Source: Ottelia alismoides (lineage: Eukaryota; Streptophyta; Magnoliopsida; Alismatales; Hydrocharitaceae). From it: 64,000 bases of DNA. Under the pieces are notes generated by a model. That model ran no database searches. It saw only the letters and a program-made list of their open reading frames with translations, and was not told where the DNA came from. The translations under genes were made by a program, and so were the position numbers. Location of the stretch: NCBI GenBank assembly GCA_037367405.1, contig JAZKJV010008266.1, positions 496,001 to 560,000 on the forward strand, written 5' to 3'. This document shows positions 59,591-64,000 of this stretch, piece by piece. Numbering within the stretch: position 1 is the stretch's first letter; each line of letters starts with the position of its first letter.

Positions 59591-61440
59591 ATACTTTCGA
59601 ATAATTGTTAATAATATGGCTAAAAATACTATATATACATTTATAATTCTTTAAAAACCCATTAATAATGCCTTTTGTCCCTCAAATTCTTTTTGTATAT
59701 ACTGATTAGTAAATTAGGATAAAAATATTCTTGCAAAATGATTTGAAAAATAGTGTGAACTGTTTGGAAAACTTTTTGTGAAATATTTACAACCTATGTA
59801 AAGTTATTTTGATTGAAAAATTCTTTTCTTTGTGTGAAATAAATGTTTTGAAAACAAATTTGCAAATGATTTTGAATTTTTTTGTAAAAATATTTCGAAA
59901 ATGTGTATATATATTGTTTGAAAAATCTTTGCAAAATGGCTTTGAAATATTTGTAAATATTTGCAAAAATTATTGTGCACTATAGTTTTCAAAATTGTTT
60001 TAAATAAATTCGAGGAATAAATTCATCATTAAAATAGGAATAAAATGTGTATATAATTATAAATGAGAATAAAATTCTTTATCAATTGTATATATACCTA
60101 TAAATATAACTTTTAAACATATAAATTCTTTAAAATTCTTAACCCTTATAAATAAATAAAAAGCAGCACGCCCGTGTAAATAAATGTATATACTTTATAC
60201 TTCTTGTGTAAAAATTCTTTTTATTTGCAAAATTCTTTATATAAAAATTCTTTTCCTTTTTAATTCTTTGAAAAATTGCATCATTTTCTGCATTGTACAT
60301 AGCATTTGCATAGTATTCATATTCTTTGATTGAGCTTGATGATTGAACTAGTCCAATAAAGTTGAAAATATGAGCTTGGTTGAGCCTTACTGCACCTAAC
60401 CGCGCTGAAACCTTATGGGAACTAGGTTTAAGTTACCTCAGGTCCATTGGGACTTAATTTTTTGAGACTCATGGCTGGGTTCAAGTCACCTCAACTGACT
60501 AACTAGAACTTTTCAAGACGCACACATGACTCTTGTCGGTCGTGACCTAACTTGGACACTTGCACCTTTCACTTGTCTCAACTCAGTTGGAGTGGTAAGG
60601 GGAAGGGATTTTCCGATTTTGAGATGCACACGGGTGGAAACATTCGTCCTCATCTAGGGAGGGAAGTGCACCGCAACCTAGTCCAGTTGCCATGAAGTCG
60701 AATGACAGGAGAGTGTGGGTTGCAATAAAGCTTTAAAAGAGGGATAGTCTTCTGGATCGAGAGGAAAACTCCTTATGTAAATGCTGTTGTAAATAGTATG
60801 TTGAAAAAAAACTCCATAAAAGTGGACATGCCTACAAATAAAAATAACATGCCTACCAGAGTATGTATATATGTTGTATAGAAAATAAGCAAGCTTGAGC
60901 ATCAAAGTTATGCCAGGTGAGCCTGCAGCTGGATGACTTGACTACACTGGTCATGCATCCCGGGATAGATAGCTACATTGGATACCATCCATTCTTTTCT
61001 TCACCTCCTCCTCTTGAATTGGATGCCACTTGAACTTAGAAGGGAATACCCCGCTCCTCGAGGACAGAGTGCTAGATTGGGGGAATCATTGGGTTGTCAT
61101 TCTGGAGAAGTCAGTTCCTTTGTAATTTCAATTGGGGAGAGCCACTATCAATTACACCGTACAAGTCAGCTTCATAATCATAAGGGTTTGCGTATGATGT
61201 AGGCTAGTTCTGACCTGGCTATTAAGGTGGTTTGAACCAAGTTCTATGATTCTCGAAGGATGTTGTGTTTAAATTTGGTTCCCAACCAGGTTCCACACAC
61301 ATTTTCACATTAAGGTCTGACCTGAGCTCCAAACTTTGATTTTGTGGTGACAAGTTTAATTATTGAAATCAATTCCAATTACTCTTTCTTTTTATTTTCT
61401 TCTTTATTCTTTTTATACTTATTGCATAAGTGTTTGCTAG
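59591..61440 (+). other. 3' untranslated region of element D
   Basis: The order is AT-rich sequence with TTTGAAAA/TTTGCAAA motifs (59680-60300), a block at 60340-60730 shared with A and B, the LRREYP block at 61029, and a pyrimidine tract near 61385-61420. No ORF is recognisable. Confidence 0.65.
61029..61070 (+). other. conserved LRREYP block in element D 3' UTR
   Basis: The + strand reads LELRREYPAPRGQS within the frame 60978-61202. It is present although D has lost gag and pol. Confidence 0.55.
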
Positions 61441-61467
61441 GGACTAGCAAAGGCAAGTATAGGGGAG
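61441..61467 (+). promoter_or_regulatory. polypurine tract of element D
   Basis: AGCAAAGGC followed by AAGTATAGGGGAG directly precedes the 3' LTR start at 61468. The AAGTATAGGGG core is the same as the right arm of the array hairpins. Confidence 0.78.
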
Positions 61468-63029
61468 TGACAAATCTCCATTTCATCATCTTTATTCTAT
61501 CATTTTGGCCTTAAACACCTTAGCTAATGCATGTAAATAGCATTAATTTGTGCATAATAGCATTCACTTTTTATTGGTTTTTATATATAAAATAAGGTTT
61601 TAATGCCAAAATTGTAGAATAAAGAGAAGAAAAGAAAAAGGAATAAAATATTGAAAATATTTTATGAACCTCATCCCCGAGACCAAGTCAAGAATTGAGT
61701 TGGTCGATAAGGAATAAAGTAGGGGGAGATAAGGGCCGAAATAGAATAAAAACTCAATTCTTTTATTCATTATTCATGCATTTTGACACCTATTTTATTC
61801 TTTTATATTTATTCATCAAATGAAGAAACTTTGAACATAAAAGTTGTAGATAATAATGTAAACAAAAATACAAAATTGAGTTTATACAAAAATAATATAC
61901 AATATTCATTTTATGCACACAATAAAAAGCCAGAAACCCAACTTCACAGACTCATATCTTTCAAATAAAAAACACAAAACATATCAAAATCACCTCGTAT
62001 ATAACTTTTCACAAGCTATTTAATGGTGGTGGTTTTATATTTTTTGGAGTTACTATGTGAAAGTTAGGTTTTTGACCCCTATTGTATAATAGACCTGATT
62101 AGAATATTCAATCTATTCATTTCTCATTATTTTTATAAATTCATGTTTTTATAATTTTGTAAATATTATTCATAACACATGCATATTAAAATCAAAATAA
62201 AACCAAAAGGAAAATGTAAAATAAAACAAGTCTATGAGAATACATAGATAAAATACCTATGTTATATTTGTATATAAATAAAAATAGGTTTTATTCTTTT
62301 ATTTCCTTATTCTTTATATTTTTATAATATTGTAAATATTATTCATATTCTATAAAAAATATAAAACCAAAATAAAATCCAATAAAATACATTCAAATTA
62401 AAATATGTATATAATACATAGGTAAAATACCTATAAATATACCTATCAAATATGCATATCTAATTATTATACAAATAACATCAAAAATAAAATAAAAATA
62501 TATTTATACTCATAAAAATAAGTTGTGAATATATAAAATAAAAGAAAATAAAATATACAAAATAAAAATAAAAATGTATAAAATATAGGTAAATATACCT
62601 ATAAATACACTATATAAATTAACTACTAATAAATAAAGCCAATAAATAAATAAAAATCATAATAAAATACTACATTAAATAATAGACATTTTTATTTTAT
62701 ACATAAAGATTAATAAAATTATTACTATTTATAAATAATTATTTTCGAATAAATTTGCAGTTTTCTCTTTTAGCGGCATGACATGGACCAATGGCAGAGC
62801 AAGGATTGTTGACCTCTAGTCAACTGTCCCTTCAGACGACCTAGTGCGTCAGAATTATCAAATCCCATTTTCCCTCCATTTTTCTTGGTGGACTCGTCCA
62901 TCCATCGCAGTCTCTTCCTTCATGAAAAATGATTCCTGATCAATGTACATTGACACCAACCTCTTGAAACTCTTGTATATAGCTTGTACATCGTCCATTT
63001 CCCTGGTCAAATAAGGGTGCCCATAATGT

Positions 63030-63039
63030 TTATAAATAA
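63030..63039 (+). promoter_or_regulatory. candidate TATA box of element D 3' LTR
   Basis: TTTATAAATA at the AT-rich to GC-rich switch, equivalent to 42382 in the 5' LTR. Confidence 0.5.
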
Positions 63040-63211
63040 TTCATCTCCTTCCTCCATGCAATTTTGGTCCATTCCTAGAGTCCTAAATCACTCCATTCCG
63101 GCCTAGCGTGCATCCTTGTGACAGGGGAAGGCCCCCTGGAGCTTGGAGGCGGCTGGAGGGGATGCACCCACGACGGCGCTCTGGCGGCTGTCCTGCTCCC
63201 TGGCCAATACC

Positions 63212-63221
63212 CAGGTACGAG
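63212..63221 (+). promoter_or_regulatory. candidate 5' splice site in element D 3' LTR
   Basis: CAG followed by GTACGAG, identical to the place in the 5' LTR at 42571. Confidence 0.35.
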
Positions 63222-64000
63222 CTGCGTCTTTTATTTATTTAGTTATATTTTCATTCGTGCTTTTGATTTATGCATTTGGATTAGCCTTTATCCCGTAGGA
63301 TTAGTGTAGTTTAGCCATTTCGTACTTCGTCGGAGCTCCGCTCCGGCGGTCATTTCATCGTGCCTCACGTGTTTTCCGACCACTAGTCCACCCTCATTCT
63401 CTTCCCCACCCGTTTCTCCATCTCCCATCCACCTTGACCAACCATAACCCCCGTGGTTATGCGAATCGATGCTCACCCTCCACACATCGCCGGAGCATCG
63501 TTGCCCATCCTCATTCTCACGCAAAGCAGCTTCATATTAGGTCGAGGTCGAAGCCCTCGAGCCATTCGTTCTTTCTATGCAGGGCATGTGCTTGAAGGAT
63601 CCCTCATGGGCTCATATTGACCACACAAGGTTCTTAGAGGTACCTTTCTTTCCCGAGCTCGCCTGACATCTCCAGACCTCCAAGCGCCTAGTTGAGCACA
63701 TCAGCGGCTGCGTGACGCCTCCCCGGACGTGTAGACACCATCGCCATAGCCCAAGACCACCGGAGGAAGGAGGACACCATGATCGAAGGAAGGGAAGCCT
63801 TCTTCCCTATTCTTGGAAGAGAGCAGCATCCGTCCGATCTAGGAAGGAGCTCCAGATCACGCCAGCACCTTCCGATCAAGACGCCCCTTCACCGTAGATC
63901 TCAGCCGTGAGATCTAATCATCACCGTCGGATCAAGAACCATCATCGGGCCACCAACGATTGACACGTGGATAAGTGGCTAAATCGCCATCGTCTGCCCG

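Larger units (their letters stand above)
61468..64000 (+). mobile_element. 3' LTR of element D, cut by the window end
   Basis: TGACAAATCTCCATTTCATC and onwards runs parallel to 40811-43370 to the end of the window. It includes the TATA box (63030-63039), GC-rich island (62770 onwards) and candidate splice site. About 1.6 kb should continue outside the window. Confidence 0.88.

Noticed and set aside
60978..61202. Host gene for a 74-codon protein with LRREYPAPRG
   Set aside because: The block recurs in three other retroelements at the same place without a common ORF length or start, so a free-standing gene is not supported.

Overview
This window reads as intergenic heterochromatin from an angiosperm nuclear genome. 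It is AT-rich and contains no intact host gene. Almost every base can be assigned to degraded LTR retrotransposons nested in one another. Most are Ty3/gypsy elements of the Athila type: tRNA-Asp primer site, RT with an FMDD box, GAG ending in LRSG-like sequence, and LTRs of about 2.8-4.1 kb. Two Ty1/copia elements and one plastid DNA insertion (NUPT) are also present. I cannot name the species. The elements are labelled A-F here for reference.

Left nest. The window opens in copia F (1-962, minus), which abuts the truncated 3' LTR of Athila B (963-4093, minus). B continues through its 3' untranslated region (4114-6477) and the end of its integrase (6478-7297). Athila A (plus) then interrupts B. 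A has a 5' LTR (7298-10792), PBS (10796), leader, gag (12194-14349), protease, RT, RNase H, integrase (to 22094), 3' UTR and a truncated 3' LTR (24109-25387). B resumes at 25388 at the matching point of its integrase, about 35 codons short, and runs back through RNase H, RT, protease and gag to about 31066. Inside A, the protease-RT spacer plus RT segment of about 1.1 kb is tandemly duplicated, and a mosaic NUPT (16202-18280: petG, a group II intron end, atpA) sits in the first copy only.

Right nest. A minus-strand LTR (about 31641-34457) separates B from Athila C (minus), whose 3' UTR, integrase, RNase H, RT and protease occupy 34458-40810. C is interrupted at 40811 by element D (plus). D has a 4.1-kb 5' LTR, a tRNA-Asp PBS at 55628, an Athila-like leader and 3' UTR, but no gag or pol, so it looks non-autonomous. 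Its 3' LTR runs off the window at 64000. Within D's 5' LTR lies copia E (44747-55440, minus). E is structurally complete, with 2.64-kb LTRs, PBS, PPT and a 5-bp target duplication (ctata), but its pol is broken by many stops and frameshifts.

The strongest unexplained structure is shared by A, B, C and D. Just after integrase (or its place in D) each carries an array of four to six hairpins of the form TATACTTAGGAT...ATCCTAAGTATAGGGGG. The right arm repeats the sequence of the polypurine tract that precedes the 3' LTR. The arrays end in one longer hairpin and a conserved TATA-rich box. Further downstream all four share a block that could encode LRREYP-PRG. The Athila LTRs also share a TATA box followed, about 160-270 bp later, by a consensus-like 5' splice site. 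Every boundary and similarity here was judged by eye.
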